This document shows positions 1 to 9,376 of a DNA stretch of 64,000 nt, one piece after another. The notes beneath the pieces are model-generated. The model was not told the origin of the DNA. It saw only the letters and a list, made by a program, of their open reading frames with translations, and made no database searches. The stretch covers positions 1,910,996 through 1,974,995 of the forward strand of contig JACYUE010000001.1 of assembly GCA_014841595.1 (NCBI GenBank), read 5' to 3'. The position numbers and the translations under genes were made by a program. The DNA comes from Oxalobacteraceae sp. CFBP 8761 (GTDB taxonomy: Bacteria; Pseudomonadota; Gammaproteobacteria; Burkholderiales; Burkholderiaceae_D). The number at the start of each line of letters is the position of its first letter. Positions within the stretch are counted from its first letter, which is position 1.

Positions 1-55
1 TTTCCCTTTGCCGATTGCGGCTTCCTTTTACCGTGCCACTTGAAGCTTTCCCGCG

Positions 56-1705
56 ATGACGTCCAATTCTGCCAACTTCGATGAAGATGCACGCCTCGCC
101 GTCCTCGATTCCTTCGGCATCCTCGATACGCCGCCGGAACGCTCGTTCGATGACGTGGTGCGCCTGGTCAGCCAGCTGCTCGATGCCCCGATTGCCGCCG
201 TCAACCTGATCGCGCGCGGACGCCAGTGGTTCAAGTCGGAGATCGGCCTGGGCACGCGCGAAATGCCGCTCGATAACTCGATCTGCCGCCACGCCCTGCT
301 GCAGCAAGAGCAGATGATCGTGACCGACACCCAGAACGATCCCCGCTTCAGCTGCAATCCGCTCGTCACGGCCGATGGCGGCCTGCGCTTTTATGCCGGC
401 GCCGTGCTGCGTACGCGCGACGGCGTGCCGCTCGGGACCCTGTGTGTGCTCGACAAGAAACCGCGGCCGGAAGGGTTGACCGAGCAGCAGCAGTTCATGC
501 TGACGACATTGGCGCACCAGGTGATGAGCCAGATCGAGCTGCGCCAGGCGCTCGCCGAGCAGGAAGCGCTGAACGAGGCGCTGCGCCGTGCGGACCAGCG
601 CAAGGATGAATTCCTCGCGATGCTGGCGCACGAGCTGCGTAATCCGCTGGCGCCGATTGTCTCTGCCGCCACGATGCTGTCGAATTTCGAGCTCCAGCCA
701 AGCATGGTGCAGCGCGCTGCCGACATCATCGCGCGCCAGGCGGGCCACATGACCTCCCTGATTGACGACCTGCTCGACGTGTCGCGCGTCACGCGCGGCA
801 AGGTGGAGCTCGAATTCGTCGAACTCGATCTGAAGGATGTTCTGGCCGACGCGGTCGAACAGGTGCGGCCGCTGATCGAGAAGCACGGCCACCGGCTGGT
901 GCAGGAGGCGGCGCCGACGCCGGCACTGGTCGTGGGCGACCGCAAGCGCCTGGTGCAGGTCATGACCAATTTGCTCAGCAACGCGGCCAAGTACACGCTC
1001 GAGGGCGGGCGCATCGAGGTGCGCATGGCCACGCGCGGCGCGCTGATCGACCTGACGATCCGCGACGATGGCATCGGCATGTCGCCCGAGCTGATCGCCA
1101 GCGCGTTCGACCTGTTCGCGCAGGGCACGCGCGGGCTGGATCGCAGCCAGGGCGGCTTGGGCATCGGCCTGGCGCTCGTGCGCAGCCTGCTCAAGCTGCA
1201 CGGCGGGGAGGTGACTGCCGCCAGCGACGGCCCGGGTTGCGGCAGCACGTTCCGGGTCACGCTGCCGCTGTCGTCGCGCGCTGGCGCCGCCGCGCCGGCT
1301 ATTGGGACGGATGCATCGCAGGGCAATCCGGCCGCGCTGCGCATCGGCGTGGTGGACGACAACGAAGACGCCGCCGTGACGCTGGCGCTGCTGCTCGAGA
1401 CGCTGGGCCACACGGTGTCGGTTGCCCATTCGGCGCGCGCCGCGCTGGAAGCGCTGCCGGCGTTCGAGCCGGACGTGTGCCTGCTCGATATTGGCCTGCC
1501 CGAGATGAATGGGTTCGAGCTGGCACGGGCGCTGCGCGCCAGGCCCGGGACCGACCATGCAATCCTGATCGCGGTTACCGGCTACGCGCAGGAGAAAGAC
1601 CGCGCCGAAGCACGCGCCGCGGGCTTTCACGACCTGTTCGCCAAGCCGGTCGACCTCGAGGTGCTGGGCGCAGCGCTGGTGCAGATCGAACGGCGTCGCC
1701 GCTAG
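56..1705 (+). CDS. GAF-domain hybrid sensor histidine kinase with receiver domain
   Basis: A 549-residue soluble hybrid kinase. Residues about 25-165 form a GAF sensor domain, about 180-250 the HisKA dimerisation domain with the phospho-accepting His192 in an AHELRNPLAP H-box, and about 290-405 the ATPase domain (N-box NLLSNA, G-boxes DDGIGM and GGLGIGL). Residues 428-545 form a receiver with the acidic pair VVDDNED, phospho-acceptor Asp478 and a KP lysine near the end. There is no membrane segment, so a cytoplasmic signal is expected. No DNA-binding or output partner lies next to it, so the pathway is unknown. The ATG at 56 has only a weak ribosome binding site, and the upstream region is cut by the window edge. 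Confidence 0.9.
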   Translation: MTSNSANFDEDARLAVLDSFGILDTPPERSFDDVVRLVSQLLDAPIAAVNLIARGRQWFKSEIGLGTREMPLDNSICRHALLQQEQMIVTDTQNDPRFSCNPLVTADGGLRFYAGAVLRTRDGVPLGTLCVLDKKPRPEGLTEQQQFMLTTLAHQVMSQIELRQALAEQEALNEALRRADQRKDEFLAMLAHELRNPLAPIVSAATMLSNFELQPSMVQRAADIIARQAGHMTSLIDDLLDVSRVTRGKVELEFVELDLKDVLADAVEQVRPLIEKHGHRLVQEAAPTPALVVGDRKRLVQVMTNLLSNAAKYTLEGGRIEVRMATRGALIDLTIRDDGIGMSPELIASAFDLFAQGTRGLDRSQGGLGIGLALVRSLLKLHGGEVTAASDGPGCGSTFRVTLPLSSRAGAAAPAIGTDASQGNPAALRIGVVDDNEDAAVTLALLLETLGHTVSVAHSARAALEALPAFEPDVCLLDIGLPEMNGFELARALRARPGTDHAILIAVTGYAQEKDRAEARAAGFHDLFAKPVDLEVLGAALVQIERRRR

Positions 1706-1774
1706 CCTGCGGTGCGACGGGGTCCGCGTGCGTCAGGCAGAATTTGTGTCTGATTCACGCACAAAGGACACACC

Positions 1775-2755
1775 ATGACGCAACGCTATCAACCGATCAC
1801 CCGCCTGGGCCTGGGCGGCACGGGCTTTGGCGACATGTACCACGCCACCAGCGACGAAGCAGCCCAGGCGACCGCCGACGCCGCATGGGACGCCGGCATC
1901 CGCTACTTCGACACCGCGCCGCACTACGGCGCCGGCCTGTCCGAACACCGCTTCGGGCACGCACTGCGCCGCCGCCCGCGCGCCGACTACACGCTCTCGA
2001 CCAAGGTCGGCCGCCTGCTGGTCCCATCCAGCCCGGGCGAAATCGCCGCGCCGTTCGTCGGCGCCTTGCCCTTCAAGCGGGTGATCGACTACACGGCCGA
2101 CGGCGCGCGCCGTTCGGTGGAAGACAGCCTGCAGCGCATGGCGCTGGCATCCATCGACATCGTCTACGTGCATGACCTGTCGCCCGACATGTTCGGCGAC
2201 CAGTTCGACCACTACTACCGGATCGCATCCGGCCCGGACGGCGCCTTCGAGGGTTTGACGAAGCTGCGCGAGGAGGGCGTCATCAAGGCCTGGGGCCTGG
2301 GCGTCAACACGGTCGAGCCTTGCCTGCGCGCGCTGCGCGATGCCGACCCCGACATCTTTTTGCTGGCCGGGCGCTACACGCTGATGGAAACGACGCCGCT
2401 GGCCGAGCTGTTCCCCCTATGCGCCGAGCGCGGCGCAAAGGTCGTCATCGGCGGGCCATTCAATTCGGGCTTCCTGGCGGGCGGGCCGAACTACGATTAC
2501 GGTCCGGCCGATGCGGGCAAGCTGGCACAACGCGAACGCTTGCGCAAAGTCGCGGTCGACCACGGCGTCGACCTGGCCGCGGCTGCGCTGCAGTTCGGCC
2601 TGGCCCATCCGGTGGTCGCCGCGACGATCCCGGGCGCAAGCAGCCCCGAGCACCTGCGGCGCAATGCGGTGTTGATGGAGATGGCGATCCCGAAGGCATT
2701 CTGGGAAGCGCTGCGCACCGAGGGCCTGGTGGCCGAGGACGCGCCGCTGCCATAA
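1775..2755 (+). CDS. Aldo/keto reductase (aldose/pyridoxal dehydrogenase-like)
   Basis: A 326-residue NADP-dependent oxidoreductase of the aldo/keto reductase superfamily. The catalytic tetrad is visible: Asp46 and Tyr51 in FDTAPHYG, Lys77 in STKVGR and His133 in VHDLS. The overall pattern is closest to the D-threo-aldose 1-dehydrogenase/L-fucose dehydrogenase branch, which oxidises aldoses to lactones. The substrate cannot be fixed from sequence. The start is well supported by an AAAGGA site seven bases before the ATG. It is followed by a repeat-rich spacer and then a convergent operon, so it is probably monocistronic. Confidence 0.85.
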   Translation: MTQRYQPITRLGLGGTGFGDMYHATSDEAAQATADAAWDAGIRYFDTAPHYGAGLSEHRFGHALRRRPRADYTLSTKVGRLLVPSSPGEIAAPFVGALPFKRVIDYTADGARRSVEDSLQRMALASIDIVYVHDLSPDMFGDQFDHYYRIASGPDGAFEGLTKLREEGVIKAWGLGVNTVEPCLRALRDADPDIFLLAGRYTLMETTPLAELFPLCAERGAKVVIGGPFNSGFLAGGPNYDYGPADAGKLAQRERLRKVAVDHGVDLAAAALQFGLAHPVVAATIPGASSPEHLRRNAVLMEMAIPKAFWEALRTEGLVAEDAPLP

Positions 2756-2774
2756 CCTGCCTGCAGCAAAAAAA

Positions 2775-2929
2775 GCCGGGGTCAGGTCTGACATTCGGAC
2801 ACGGCCTCGGCAGTCGGCTAGCCGGGTTAGTCGGAAGTAGCTGTCAGACTGCAATACTAATGCTGGTCAAGACACTATAGGAAGTGACTAAGGCTGAGTT
2901 CGTGTCCGAATGTCAGACCTGACCCCGGC
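2775..2929. repeat. MITE-like element, GGGTCAGGTCTGAC repeat family
   Basis: A 29-bp sequence starting GCCGGGGTCAGGTCTGAC at 2775-2803 is repeated as a perfect inverted copy at 2901-2929, enclosing about 97 bp of non-coding DNA. The core GTCAGGTCTGAC is itself palindromic. A further copy lies at 54430-54458. There is no open frame inside. The layout resembles a non-autonomous mobile or REP-type element; the mobilising enzyme is not in the window. Confidence 0.7.
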
Positions 2930-2979
2930 TGTGCAGCTGAGTTCGTGTCCGAATGTCAGACCTGACCCCGGCTGTGCAG
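2894..2979. repeat. 43-bp perfect tandem duplication
   Basis: Bases 2894-2936 and 2937-2979 are identical and directly adjacent. Each unit begins CTGAGTTCGTGTCCG and contains the inverted copy of the GGGTCAGGTCTGAC core. The right end of the 2775-2929 element has therefore been duplicated in tandem. It sits between the convergent aldo/keto reductase and rluF genes. Confidence 0.85.
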
Positions 2980-3024
2980 TTGTGATCTGGCCGCGCGATA
3001 TCGGCCAGCATTGCATCTTACGGC

Positions 3025-3771
3025 TTAGAAACCTTCTTCCGGCGTCAGATAACGCCATTGACCCACGGGCAGGTCGCCCAGCTTGACGCGGCCGATTCGT
3101 ACGCGCTTCAGGCCTAGCACCTTCAGCCCCACCATGTCGCACATGCGCCGGATCTGGCGTTTGCGGCCTTCCTTCAGCGTGAAGCTCAGCTGGTCTTCGT
3201 TCTGCCAGCGCACCTTGGCTGGCAGCAGCGGTTTGCCGTCCATCCACAGGCCGTGCTTGAGCTTCTTGAGTTCACTGTCGGGCAGCGTGCCCGGCTTCGT
3301 GTACTCCACGCGCACGAGGTATTCCTTCTCGATGGACGTCGTCTCGCCAATCAGCTGCTTGGCGATGCGGCCATCCTGCGACAGCACCAGCAGGCCCACC
3401 GAGTCGATGTCCAGGCGGCCGCACGGGACCAGGCTGCGCAACTGGGTCGGGTGGAACTGCTCCGTCGACGGATCATCGGCCCAGCGGTTCTCGGGCCGGA
3501 TCAGCGCTACGGCCGGCGTGTAGCCGTCTTCGGCCTGGCCGCTGACGTAGCCGACCGGTTTGTGGATCAGCACCGTGACGCGCTTGGACTGCTCGGCGGC
3601 GGCCTGGCGCTCGACCGTGATGCGCTGCGTTGGCAGCACCTTGCTGCCCAGCTCCGCCACCACCTGGCCATCCACCCGCACCCAACCGCGCGCGATCCAT
3701 TCATCGGCTTCGCGGCGCGAGCACAGGCCCAGTTCGGACATTCGTTTGGAGAGGCGGAGCGGTTCGGTCAT
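3025..3771 (-). CDS. rluF: 23S rRNA pseudouridine synthase, RluF-type
   Basis: A 248-residue RsuA/RluB/E/F-family pseudouridine synthase that isomerises a specific uridine in large-subunit rRNA. An N-terminal S4 RNA-binding domain (about residues 4-50, with SRREADEWI) is followed by the synthase domain, with the conserved HKPVGYVSG (70-78) and the catalytic Asp121 in GRLDIDS. The GRKRQIRRM motif near the C-terminus is typical. I start at the ATG at 3771 rather than the TTG two codons upstream. It lies 30 bp after glnD on the same strand and is probably the last gene of a map-glnD-rluF unit. RluF is the best subfamily guess; the family assignment is firm. Confidence 0.82.
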   Translation of the reverse strand: MTEPLRLSKRMSELGLCSRREADEWIARGWVRVDGQVVAELGSKVLPTQRITVERQAAAEQSKRVTVLIHKPVGYVSGQAEDGYTPAVALIRPENRWADDPSTEQFHPTQLRSLVPCGRLDIDSVGLLVLSQDGRIAKQLIGETTSIEKEYLVRVEYTKPGTLPDSELKKLKHGLWMDGKPLLPAKVRWQNEDQLSFTLKEGRKRQIRRMCDMVGLKVLGLKRVRIGRVKLGDLPVGQWRYLTPEEGF

Positions 3772-3801
3772 TGTCAAAGCTTTTCGTTGAAGGAGTAGTT
3801 A

Positions 3802-6384
3802 TCAGATCTTGAGCGCGTCGAGCAGATCCGTTTCAAGCTGGACCTGGATGCGCGGGTTGTTCAGGGCAGGGCCGTCGACGAGGAACACGTCTTCGACACG
3901 CTCGCCCAGCGTCATGATCTTGGCGGTGTGCAGGTTGATACGGTAGCGCGTCAGCACGCTCGATACCGCATACAGCAGGCCCATACGATCATTGGCAGCG
4001 ATCGACAGCACGTGGAACTGGCCCCGTTCATCGGGCCGCACTTCGACTGTCGGCGTGATCGGGAACGTGCGCGACATGCGCGACAGGCGTCCGCGGCACG
4101 GCGGCGGCAGCGGTTCCTGCGACACGAGCAGGGCACTCAGTTCGTGCTCGATCAGGTTGATGATGTCGCGGTAGCTGCCGGCGAAGTGTTCGTCGGCCAC
4201 CATGAAGCTGTCGAGCGCATAGCCGTGGCGCGTCGTGTGGATCTTGGCGTCCAGGATCGAGAAATCCTTGCGGTCGAAGTAGCTGCAGATGCGCGCGAAC
4301 AGGTCGGGTTGATCCTTGATGTACACGGCCACCTGCAGCCCTTCGCCGATCGGCGCCAGGCGCACGCGCACGATCGGCTTGTCGCTGTCGACCTTGTCGT
4401 GCAGGGCGCGCGTCTGCCAGGCGATGTCGGACGCGTCGTGGCGCAAAAAGTACGCCACATCCAGCTGCTTCCACAATGCCTCGTGCGCATCGATTGGCAG
4501 GCCAAACAGGCGCAGCGTGGCCAGCGCTTCTTTCTGGCGCGCGCGCAGCTCGCGGTCGGCCGAATGCGGCTCGCCGCCCAGCACGCGCAGCGTCGTCTTG
4601 TACAGGTCCTCCAGCAGCTTGGCCTTCCATGCATTCCAGACCTTCGGACTGGTGCCGCGGATGTCGGCCACGGTCAGCAGATACAGCGCCGTCAGGTGAC
4701 GCTCATCCTTGACCACCGCAGCAAACGCCGCGATGACGTCAGGATCGGACAGGTCCTGCTTCTGCGCGACCTGCGACATCGTCAGGTGCTGCTCGACGAG
4801 GAACACCACAAGTTCAGTGTCGGCCTCGGTCATGCCATGGCTGCTGCAGAACTGGCGCGCGTCGTCCATGCCGAGTTTGGAGTGGTCGCCACCACGGCCC
4901 TTGGCGATATCGTGGAACAGCGCGGCCACGTACAGCACCCAGCGATCGCGGAAGTCGGCAATCAGCTGGCTGCAGAACGGGTATTCGTGCGCATGTTCGG
5001 GCATCGTGAAGCGGCGCAGGTTACGCACCACCATCATGATGTGCTGGTCGACCGTGTAGGCGTGGAACAGGTCGTGCTGCATCTGCCCGACGATCTTGCG
5101 GAACGCCGGCAGGTAGCGGCCCAGGATGCCGAATTCGTTCATGCGGCGCAGCGCGTGCACCATGCCGCGCGGCGCCTGCAGCACGCGCAGGAACAGCGCC
5201 TTGTTGACCGGATCGGCGCGGTACGCGTCGTCGATGCGGGTGCGGGCATGCCACAGCGCGCGGGTGGCGCGCGCCGTCATGCCCTTGATGTCGTGGCGCT
5301 CGGTCATCACGACGAACAGTTCGAGGATCGCCGTGGGCGTCTGCTCGAACGTGTCGTCCTGCGCGATGTCGATCAGGTTCCCCATCTGCAGGAAGTGGGC
5401 GCTGATCGGGAAAGCGACGGCGGGCTGCGGGAACAGCTGGGCCTCGATATTCTGCAGCAGGATCGTGTTGAGCTGCGTGACAGTCTTGGCGGCCCAGTAG
5501 TAGCGCTGCATCAGTAGTTCACTTGGACGGCGCACGTTCGGGCCATCGTCGGTGGCGACCAGGCCCAGCGTATTGGCAATCGCCGTCTGCACGTCGAACA
5601 CCAGACGATCTTCGCGCCGCTTGGTGTGCAGGTGCAGGCGGATGCGGATGTCCTTGAAGGCGCTTTCCTTTTCCATCAGCTGACGCGCTTCCATGCGCGT
5701 GATCATGCCGCGCGTGGCAAGCTGGCCCCAGCTGTCGGCCAGGCCCGCCGCCTTGGCCACCCACATGATCACCTGCAGGTCGCGCAGCGCGCCCGGGCTT
5801 TCCTTGACGTTCGGTTCGAGCGCGAAGGCCGTGTATTCGTGCTTGGCGTGGCGCAGGCGCATCTCGGCCGTCTTGGCCCGGAAGAACGCCTGCGGGTCGA
5901 GCGCCTCACGGTAGCGCTGCTGCAGCGTGTCGAACAGCGGCTCGTTGCCGGTGACCAGGCGCGCCTCGAGCAGGCTCGTTTGCACGGTGATGTCGGCCGC
6001 GGATTCGATCAGGCATTCGTCGACCGTGCGGATGCTGTGGCCGATCTCCAGGCCCAGGTCCCATAGCAGCTGGACCAGGCCTTCGAGGCGCGCCTGCGTG
6101 ATCGCATCCGGCGGGGCGGCCAGCAGGATCAGGAGGTCGACGTCGGAATACGGAAACAGCTCGCCGCGCCCGTAGCCGCCCACGCCCACGAGCGCGGTGC
6201 CGGCGGGCAGGCCGGCCGCCTGCCAGGCATCGATCAGTACCGCATCGACGACCTGGCGCAGGTTGCGCAGCAGTTTTTCGGGCATGCCGTCTTCCTGGAA
6301 TGCCTGGAACACGAGCTGGCGCTCATTCTTGAGGCGCTGGCGCAGCGTGGTGCGGACGGTGTCCAGGTGTTCGGCGTGACCCAT
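3802..6384 (-). CDS. glnD: Bifunctional PII uridylyltransferase/uridylyl-removing enzyme
   Basis: An 860-residue GlnD, the glutamine sensor that uridylylates and deuridylylates the PII signal protein to set nitrogen metabolism. The nucleotidyltransferase domain has GVGGYGRGEL followed by DVDLL. A central HD domain (VAALFHDIAKGRGGDHS) removes UMP. Two ACT domains fill the last 180 residues and would bind glutamine. The start at 6384 is chosen because AAGGAG lies just upstream; an in-frame extension of 17 codons would overlap map and lacks a site. It follows map by 10 bp, an arrangement common in Burkholderiales. Confidence 0.95.
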   Translation of the reverse strand: MGHAEHLDTVRTTLRQRLKNERQLVFQAFQEDGMPEKLLRNLRQVVDAVLIDAWQAAGLPAGTALVGVGGYGRGELFPYSDVDLLILLAAPPDAITQARLEGLVQLLWDLGLEIGHSIRTVDECLIESAADITVQTSLLEARLVTGNEPLFDTLQQRYREALDPQAFFRAKTAEMRLRHAKHEYTAFALEPNVKESPGALRDLQVIMWVAKAAGLADSWGQLATRGMITRMEARQLMEKESAFKDIRIRLHLHTKRREDRLVFDVQTAIANTLGLVATDDGPNVRRPSELLMQRYYWAAKTVTQLNTILLQNIEAQLFPQPAVAFPISAHFLQMGNLIDIAQDDTFEQTPTAILELFVVMTERHDIKGMTARATRALWHARTRIDDAYRADPVNKALFLRVLQAPRGMVHALRRMNEFGILGRYLPAFRKIVGQMQHDLFHAYTVDQHIMMVVRNLRRFTMPEHAHEYPFCSQLIADFRDRWVLYVAALFHDIAKGRGGDHSKLGMDDARQFCSSHGMTEADTELVVFLVEQHLTMSQVAQKQDLSDPDVIAAFAAVVKDERHLTALYLLTVADIRGTSPKVWNAWKAKLLEDLYKTTLRVLGGEPHSADRELRARQKEALATLRLFGLPIDAHEALWKQLDVAYFLRHDASDIAWQTRALHDKVDSDKPIVRVRLAPIGEGLQVAVYIKDQPDLFARICSYFDRKDFSILDAKIHTTRHGYALDSFMVADEHFAGSYRDIINLIEHELSALLVSQEPLPPPCRGRLSRMSRTFPITPTVEVRPDERGQFHVLSIAANDRMGLLYAVSSVLTRYRINLHTAKIMTLGERVEDVFLVDGPALNNPRIQVQLETDLLDALKI

Positions 6385-6394
6385 GGCCGGCTCC

Positions 6395-7255
6395 TTATGC
6401 CGCTGCGGCAGCAGGGGCAGGCGCCGACCAGACAAAGTCCGGCCCGAGCAGCGGCAGGGCGATCGCCGGCGGTGGCGGGCTGCCGGCCGACAGCGTCAAG
6501 ACTTCGACGCCGGTCTCGGTGACCAGCACCGTGTGTTCCCACTGCGCCGACAGGCTGCGGTCCTTCGTCTTGATCGTCCAGCCGTCCGGCATTTCCTTGA
6601 TGTCGCGCTTGCCGGCATTGATCATCGGCTCGATCGTGAAGATCATGCCGGGTTGCAGGACTTCGAGCGTGCCCGGGCGGCCATAGTGCAGCACTTGTGG
6701 CTCTTCGTGGAACGAGCGGCCCACGCCGTGGCCGCAGAATTCGCGCACGACGCTGTAGCCGTTCTTTTCGGCGTGCTGCTGGATCGCGTAGCCGATGTCA
6801 CCCAGGTGCTTGCCCGGCTTGACGGCGGCGATGCCCAGCCACATGCACTCGAAGGTGACTTCGGACAGACGGCGCGCCATGATCGACGGTTCGCCGACCA
6901 GGTACATGCGGCTGTTGTCGCCGTGGAAACCTTCCTTCGTGATCGGCGTGATGTCGATGTTCAGCGCGTCGCCGCTCTTGAGCACGCGGTCGCCCGGGAT
7001 GCCATGGCAGATCACGTCGTTGAGCGAGGCGCAGATCGAGCCCGGGAACGGCGGGTAGCCGGGCGGGGCGTAGTTGAGCGTGGCCGGGATCGTGCCTTGC
7101 ACGTTGACCATGTACTCGTACGCCAGGCGGTCGAGCTCGCCGGTGGTGATGCCAGGCTTGATGAACGGAGTGATATAGTCCAGCACTTCCGAGCCGAGGC
7201 GGCAAGCGACGCGCATGCCGTCGATTTCTTCGAGGGTCTTGATGATGGTGGCCAT
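6395..7255 (-). CDS. map: Type I methionine aminopeptidase
   Basis: A 286-residue enzyme that removes the initiator methionine from new proteins. The five metal ligands are recognisable: two Asp in the NIDITPI...GDNSRMY segment, His in GHGVGRSFHEEP, Glu in FTIEPM and Glu in QWEHTVLV. The C-terminus carries a roughly 25-residue extension rich in Pro and Ala that ends in five Ala, beyond the usual family end and probably disordered. It diverges from rpsB, as in many proteobacteria, and heads the minus-strand unit with glnD. Confidence 0.95.
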   Translation of the reverse strand: MATIIKTLEEIDGMRVACRLGSEVLDYITPFIKPGITTGELDRLAYEYMVNVQGTIPATLNYAPPGYPPFPGSICASLNDVICHGIPGDRVLKSGDALNIDITPITKEGFHGDNSRMYLVGEPSIMARRLSEVTFECMWLGIAAVKPGKHLGDIGYAIQQHAEKNGYSVVREFCGHGVGRSFHEEPQVLHYGRPGTLEVLQPGMIFTIEPMINAGKRDIKEMPDGWTIKTKDRSLSAQWEHTVLVTETGVEVLTLSAGSPPPPAIALPLLGPDFVWSAPAPAAAAA

Positions 7256-7332
7256 AGGAGAGTCGTATCCTGCGTGGTATCGGGTGAGCGCCCGGCGACC
7301 GGGGTGGCAATGGTCGGGGCAGTATGGCCGCC

Positions 7333-7338
7333 ATTATA
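7333..7338 (-). promoter_or_regulatory. Candidate -10 box for map
   Basis: On the minus strand a perfect TATAAT lies about 80 bp upstream of the map start. The best -35 (TTACAG, 18-bp spacer) is weak, so the assignment rests on the -10 box and the divergent layout. Confidence 0.45.
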
Positions 7339-7403
7339 AGGGATGTCGCGGCACTGCTGTAAGGCAGGGGAGGCGCCTGCCTGGCCGGGCTGCGATTGCA
7401 CGC

Positions 7404-7432
7404 TTGAATAATGCTGACAATTCCGCTAGAAT
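7404..7432 (+). promoter_or_regulatory. Sigma-70 promoter of rpsB-tsf
   Basis: TTGAAT (7404-7409) and TAGAAT (7427-7432) are separated by 17 bp. Transcription would start near 7440 and give a leader of about 128 nt before rpsB, matching the position of the conserved S2 leader. Confidence 0.7.
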
Positions 7433-7439
7433 CTCGGGT

Positions 7440-7567
7440 TGCTCGGATTCACATCGTGCAACGTTGTAAAAATAAAGTTTTTTAATTGATAGAAATCGCG
7501 AATGTGGCCCTAAAAGGGTGCCTGCTTGGTGACTGGCCACATTCAAGACCTAACCCTGGAGAATTAC
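7440..7567 (+). ncRNA. rpsB 5' leader (S2 autoregulatory type, t44-like)
   Basis: Between the rpsB promoter and start codon lies a perfect 10-bp inverted repeat, GAATGTGGCC (7500-7509) and GGCCACATTC (7535-7544). Its 5' arm overlaps a smaller competing CCCT/AGGG pairing, as in a pseudoknot. In E. coli the region between map and rpsB holds the t44/S2 leader, through which free S2 represses its own operon. Position and structure support the same role here. Assignment to the Rfam family was not computed. Confidence 0.6.
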
Positions 7568-8320
7568 ATGTCCGTTACTATGCGCGAAATGCTGGAAGCC
7601 GGTATTCACTTCGGCCACCAGACCCGTTTCTGGAATCCAAAGATGGCACCGTTCATCTTCGGTCATCGCAACAAGATCCACATCATCAACCTGGAAAAAA
7701 CCATGGCGATGTATCAGGATGCGATGAAAACCATCAAGCAGATCTCCGCCAACCGCGGCACGATCCTGATGGTCGGTACCAAGCGTCAGGCTCGCGACAT
7801 CATCGCAGCTGAAGCGCAACGCGCCGGCGTCCCATACGTCGACCAGCGCTGGCTCGGCGGCATGCTGACCAACTTCAAGACCATCAAGACGTCGATCAAG
7901 CGCCTGAAGGAAATGGAAGTCCTGGTCGAAGACGGCTCGGTCGAGAAGATGTCGAAAAAAGAAGCGCTGATGTTCTCGCGCGAAATGATCAAGCTGCAAA
8001 AGTCGATCGGCGGTATCAAGGATCTGGGCGGCGTGCCAGACGCGATCTTCGTCGTTGACGTCGGCTACCACAAAGGTACGATCACCGAAGCCGGCAAGCT
8101 GGGCATCCCGGTCATCGGCATCGTCGATACCAACCACTCGCCAGAAGGCGTCACCCACATCATCCCGGGCAACGACGACTCGTCGAAAGCCATCAGCCTG
8201 TACGCACGCGGCGTTGCCGATGCGATCATCGAAGGCCGCGCCAGCGCGACCAACGAAGTGGCTGACATGGTCAAGGCAGCCGGCGGCGACGACTTCGTCG
8301 AAGTTTCCGAGCAGGCATAA
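7568..8320 (+). CDS. rpsB: 30S ribosomal protein S2
   Basis: A 250-residue S2, a small-subunit protein at the head-body junction needed for S1 binding. The N-terminus [18 protein letters not shown] and the WLGGMLTNF segment are diagnostic. An upstream in-frame extension (from 7526) exists, but it lies inside the leader hairpin; GGAG ends seven bases before the ATG at 7568. It is the first gene of the rpsB-tsf unit and its codon use is strongly biased, as expected for a ribosomal protein. Confidence 0.98.
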   Translation: MSVTMREMLEAGIHFGHQTRFWNPKMAPFIFGHRNKIHIINLEKTMAMYQDAMKTIKQISANRGTILMVGTKRQARDIIAAEAQRAGVPYVDQRWLGGMLTNFKTIKTSIKRLKEMEVLVEDGSVEKMSKKEALMFSREMIKLQKSIGGIKDLGGVPDAIFVVDVGYHKGTITEAGKLGIPVIGIVDTNHSPEGVTHIIPGNDDSSKAISLYARGVADAIIEGRASATNEVADMVKAAGGDDFVEVSEQA

Positions 8321-8355
8321 GTGATGGCAGGCCATGTGCCTGCTGCCACATAGAA

Positions 8356-8388
8356 GGGGGCGCCGGACTGTCGAGCCCCCCTTTTTTT
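8356..8388 (+). terminator. Rho-independent terminator/attenuator after rpsB
   Basis: GGGGGC (8356-8361) pairs with GCCCCC (8375-8380) and is followed by seven T. It lies between rpsB and tsf, where partial termination would make more S2 than EF-Ts. Confidence 0.75.
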
Positions 8389-8459
8389 AAGCTAAATACT
8401 TGCAGGACGCTCAACTTGAGCGGACTGCACCCCTGGATACACATTTAGGAGAACACACT

Positions 8460-9368
8460 ATGGCAGCTATTACTGCAGCAATGGTTGGCGAACTGCGCGC
8501 CAAGACCGATGCACCAATGATGGAATGCAAAAAAGCACTGACCGAAGCCGACGGCGACATGGGTCGTGCTGAAGAAATCCTGCGCGTCAAGCTGGGCGGC
8601 AAGGCATCGAAGGCATCGGCACGCGTGACCGCTGAAGGCGTTGTTGCTACCTATATTTCGGGCAACGTCGGCGCGCTCGTCGAAGTCAACAGCGAAACCG
8701 ACTTCGTCGCGAAGAACGATGATTTCCTGGCCATGGTCAACCTGGCAGCACGCCTTGTCGCCGAAAACAACCCGGCTGACGTCGCTGCACTGGCAGCCCT
8801 GCCACACGAAGGCGGTACCTTCGACGACGTCCGTACTGCCCTGATCGGCAAGATCGGCGAGAACATGACCGTGCGTCGTTTCCAGCGTTTCGAAACCACC
8901 GGCAAGCTGGCATCGTACCTGCACGGCACCCGTATCGGCGTCATCGTCGATTTCGAAGGTGCAGACGAGCAAGTCGGCAAGGACCTGGCCATGCACATCG
9001 CTGCCATGAAGCCAGTCGCTCTGTCGTCGGAGCAAGTGCCAGCAGAAATGATCGAAAAAGAGCGTTCGGTTGCTGAACTGAAAGCCAAGGAAGATGCCGA
9101 CAAGGCCGTCGCCGAAGGCAAGCAGCCACAATCGGCTGACATCGTCGCCAAGCGCGTCGACGGTTCGGTGCAGAAGTACCTGAAAGAAGTCTCGCTGCTG
9201 AACCAGGCGTTCGTCAAGAACGACAAGCAGTCGATCGAACAGATGATCAAGGCGGCAAACACCACCGTCAAGGGCTTCACCATGTACGTGGTGGGTGAGG
9301 GCATCGAGAAGAAGGTCGACGACTTCGCAGCTGAAGTCGCAGCACAGATGGCTGCCAACAAGCAGTAA
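8460..9368 (+). CDS. tsf: Elongation factor Ts
   Basis: A 302-residue EF-Ts, the nucleotide exchange factor that regenerates EF-Tu-GTP. The N-terminal UBA-like domain contains [12 protein letters not shown], followed by the core domain with [10 protein letters not shown]. The ATG at 8460 has AGGAGA eight bases upstream; an in-frame upstream start at 8400 has none. It is placed after rpsB with a terminator-like hairpin between, and followed by its own strong terminator. Confidence 0.98.
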   Translation: MAAITAAMVGELRAKTDAPMMECKKALTEADGDMGRAEEILRVKLGGKASKASARVTAEGVVATYISGNVGALVEVNSETDFVAKNDDFLAMVNLAARLVAENNPADVAALAALPHEGGTFDDVRTALIGKIGENMTVRRFQRFETTGKLASYLHGTRIGVIVDFEGADEQVGKDLAMHIAAMKPVALSSEQVPAEMIEKERSVAELKAKEDADKAVAEGKQPQSADIVAKRVDGSVQKYLKEVSLLNQAFVKNDKQSIEQMIKAANTTVKGFTMYVVGEGIEKKVDDFAAEVAAQMAANKQ

Positions 9369-9376
9369 TCAAACAA

